This document shows positions 21,020-22,218 of a stretch of DNA of 22,218 nt, piece by piece. Origin of the DNA: Lachnospiraceae bacterium (GTDB lineage Bacteria; Bacillota; Clostridia; Lachnospirales; Lachnospiraceae); the NCBI GenBank assembly GCA_017461685.1, contig JAFTXF010000134.1:1-22218 (forward strand). The letters are read 5' to 3'. Every line of letters starts with the position of its first letter. Position 1 is the stretch's first letter. The notes under the pieces were generated by a model that saw only the letters and a program-made list of their open reading frames with translations, was not told where the DNA came from and made no database searches. The translations under genes and the position numbers were made by a program.

Positions 21020-21793
21020 ATGCAATTTCGACCATGTATTGACATACATAATGGCACAGTCAAGCAAATTGTTGGCGGAAGCTTAAAGGATGCCGGAAAT
21101 CAGGCAAAGGAAAATTTTGTCAGTGAATATAATGCTGCTTTTTATGCAAAACTATATCAAAGCTACGGCTTAAAAGGTGGCCATATTATTTTATTAAATC
21201 ATAAAGAAAGCGAATTTTTTGAAGCCACGAAAGCGCAGGGACTGAAAGCTTTACAGGCATATCCTCAGGGACTTATGATAGGCGGAGGTATTACTGCAGA
21301 CAATGCTGTCGAATATTTAGAAGCCGGTGCCAGTCATGTTATTGTTACTTCTTATGTTTTTAAAGACGGGCAGGTACAGTTTTCCAATTTAAAAAAGCTG
21401 GTAGAGTCTGTGGGCAGAGAGAGACTGGTACTGGATTTGTCATGCAGGAAAATAAAAGGCAGTTACCGGATTGTGACAGACCGCTGGCAAAAAGCTACTG
21501 ATATTATTCTAACCCATGATACGTTAGATTATTTCAGGGGATTTTGTGATGAATTTCTCATACACGCGGTAGATGTAGAGGGAAAGAGCAGCGGCATCGA
21601 AACAGAGCTTGCGGCAATGTTGGGCGACTGGGGCAAACAGCCGGTTACTTATGCCGGAGGCGCACACGATTTTAAGGACTTGGAATTATTAAAAACCTTG
21701 GGAAGAGATAAAATCGACGTGACTATAGGCAGTGCCCTGGATTTATTCGGAGGACACATGGCCTTTGAAGAAGTACTGGAATATATGAAGTGA
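21020..21793 (+). CDS. hisA: Eukaryotic-type HisA (ProFAR isomerase)
   Basis: A 257-residue (beta-alpha)8 isomerase for the fourth step of histidine synthesis (ProFAR to PRFAR). The start FRPCIDIHNGTVKQIVGGSL with D8 is the hallmark of the eukaryotic-type HisA subgroup (yeast His6-like), as are VLDLSCRKI and TYAGGAHDFKDLELL. Canonical bacterial HisA begins with PAIDLxxGxxVRL and differs. GGAGG precedes the ATG. No other histidine gene is near, so it works as a stand-alone locus here. It is divergent from the lipoprotein and convergent with csp. A small 32-bp tandem duplication lies after its stop. Confidence 0.88.
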   Translation: MQFRPCIDIHNGTVKQIVGGSLKDAGNQAKENFVSEYNAAFYAKLYQSYGLKGGHIILLNHKESEFFEATKAQGLKALQAYPQGLMIGGGITADNAVEYLEAGASHVIVTSYVFKDGQVQFSNLKKLVESVGRERLVLDLSCRKIKGSYRIVTDRWQKATDIILTHDTLDYFRGFCDEFLIHAVDVEGKSSGIETELAAMLGDWGKQPVTYAGGAHDFKDLELLKTLGRDKIDVTIGSALDLFGGHMAFEEVLEYMK

Positions 21794-21807
21794 TATCTGA
21801 CGGGACA

Positions 21808-21871
21808 GACAGCAAGTAGATTTAGATATTGCACAAAAGGACAGTAAGTAGAGTTGGATATTACACAAAAG
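21808..21871. repeat. Two 32-bp tandem repeats after hisA
   Basis: Units 21808-21839 and 21840-21871 agree at 28 of 32 positions. Both begin GACAG and end CACAAAAG. It is a simple local duplication in the hisA 3' untranslated region. Confidence 0.8.
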
Positions 21872-21885
21872 AATATACATAAAGT

Positions 21886-21944
21886 AAAAAGCCCAAGTAA
21901 GGGATGCTTTCCATGAAGAATGCACGCTTACTTGGGAACTTTTT
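21886..21944. terminator. Bidirectional terminator between hisA and csp
   Basis: CCCAAGTAAG (21892-21901) pairs perfectly with CTTACTTGGG (21927-21936). AAAAAG outside the left arm and CTTTTT outside the right arm give U tracts in both directions. The right side overlaps the csp stop codon at 21943-21945. Confidence 0.85.
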
Positions 21945-22143
21945 ATAATTTGGTTACGTTAATCGCCTGAGGACCCTTTGCCCCTTCTGTCAATTCATAT
22001 TCTACAGCCTGACCTTCGTCTAAAGACTTGTAGCCGTCCATGTTAAGGCCGCTGAAATGTACGAACACATCTTTGCCGGATTCATCTGTGATGAAACCGT
22101 AACCTTTCTGGTTGTTAAACCACTTTACTGTACCTTTATTCAT
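21943..22143 (-). CDS. csp: CspA-family cold-shock protein
   Basis: A 66-residue single-domain OB-fold RNA chaperone that binds single-stranded nucleic acid and melts RNA structure in the cytoplasm. RNP1 is KGYGFI (13-18) and RNP2 is VFVHF (26-30), both intact; the N-terminus MNKGTVKWFN and the end GPQAINVTKL are typical. Length is standard. CGGAGG lies on the minus strand 11 nt before the ATG. The leader carries a short TGAC/GTCA palindrome, and TGCTAAACT about 55 nt upstream could be an extended -10. The leader may continue beyond the window. Confidence 0.95.
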   Translation of the reverse strand: MNKGTVKWFNNQKGYGFITDESGKDVFVHFSGLNMDGYKSLDEGQAVEYELTEGAKGPQAINVTKL

Positions 22144-22218
22144 AGTAAGATACCTCCGAAAAAATTGACCCTGACTAAGTCAAAGTCTTTTGTTAGTTTA
22201 GCATAAAGTGTCAGAAAA

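Overview
The window looks like chromosomal DNA from a Gram-positive gut clostridium, most likely Lachnospiraceae. The reasons are AGGAGG-type ribosome binding sites, moderate GC, a class III (Firmicutes-type) fructose-1,6-bisphosphatase, a DeoR-controlled sugar locus and a eukaryotic-type HisA. I see 19 protein genes, no rRNA or tRNA gene, no CRISPR array and no transposase. The species is not determined.

Layout. (1) 1-178: a truncated copy of a structured palindromic repeat that runs into the leader of a YjbQ-family gene. (2) 179-3606, + strand: YjbQ-like protein, fructose-6-phosphate aldolase-type transaldolase, then from a separate promoter an amidohydrolase and an AAC(3)-fold N-acetyltransferase. 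(3) 3640-4404, - strand: a DeoR regulator, divergent from the next block. (4) 4697-8414: FGGY sugar kinase and a large cytosolic GH20-like hydrolase carrying five 8-residue repeats. (5) 8604-15917: class III aminotransferase with its own strong promoter, a 145-bp inverted-repeat element, Gfo/Idh/MocA dehydrogenase, class II aldolase, ceramidase-like amidase, NagA-like deacetylase and a NagB-like protein, closed by a terminator. (6) 16190-20262: dapA, a long palindromic repeat, dapB, fbp. (7) 20449-22143: an Asn/Gly/Thr-rich lipoprotein (-), hisA (+) and a cold-shock protein (-).

Blocks 2-5 read as one catabolic locus for an imported N-acylated amino sugar, amino-polyol or aminocyclitol. The parts are a glycosidase-like enzyme, two different amide hydrolases, an acetyltransferase, a transaminase, a dehydrogenase, a kinase and two aldolases. 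All lack signal peptides and so act in the cytosol. No transporter lies in the window. The substrate is not identifiable from sequence alone and I know of no characterised pathway with this set. The NagB-like member lacks a catalytic Asp of true deaminases, so a standard GlcNAc/GalNAc route is unlikely.

The most unusual DNA signal is the palindromic repeat present before both yjbQ and dapB. The two copies share a core hairpin with two compensatory base-pair changes. They also lie at nearly the same distance (87 and 88 nt) from the downstream start codon and run up to its Shine-Dalgarno site, which suggests a structured mobile leader element or RNA rather than inert spacer.
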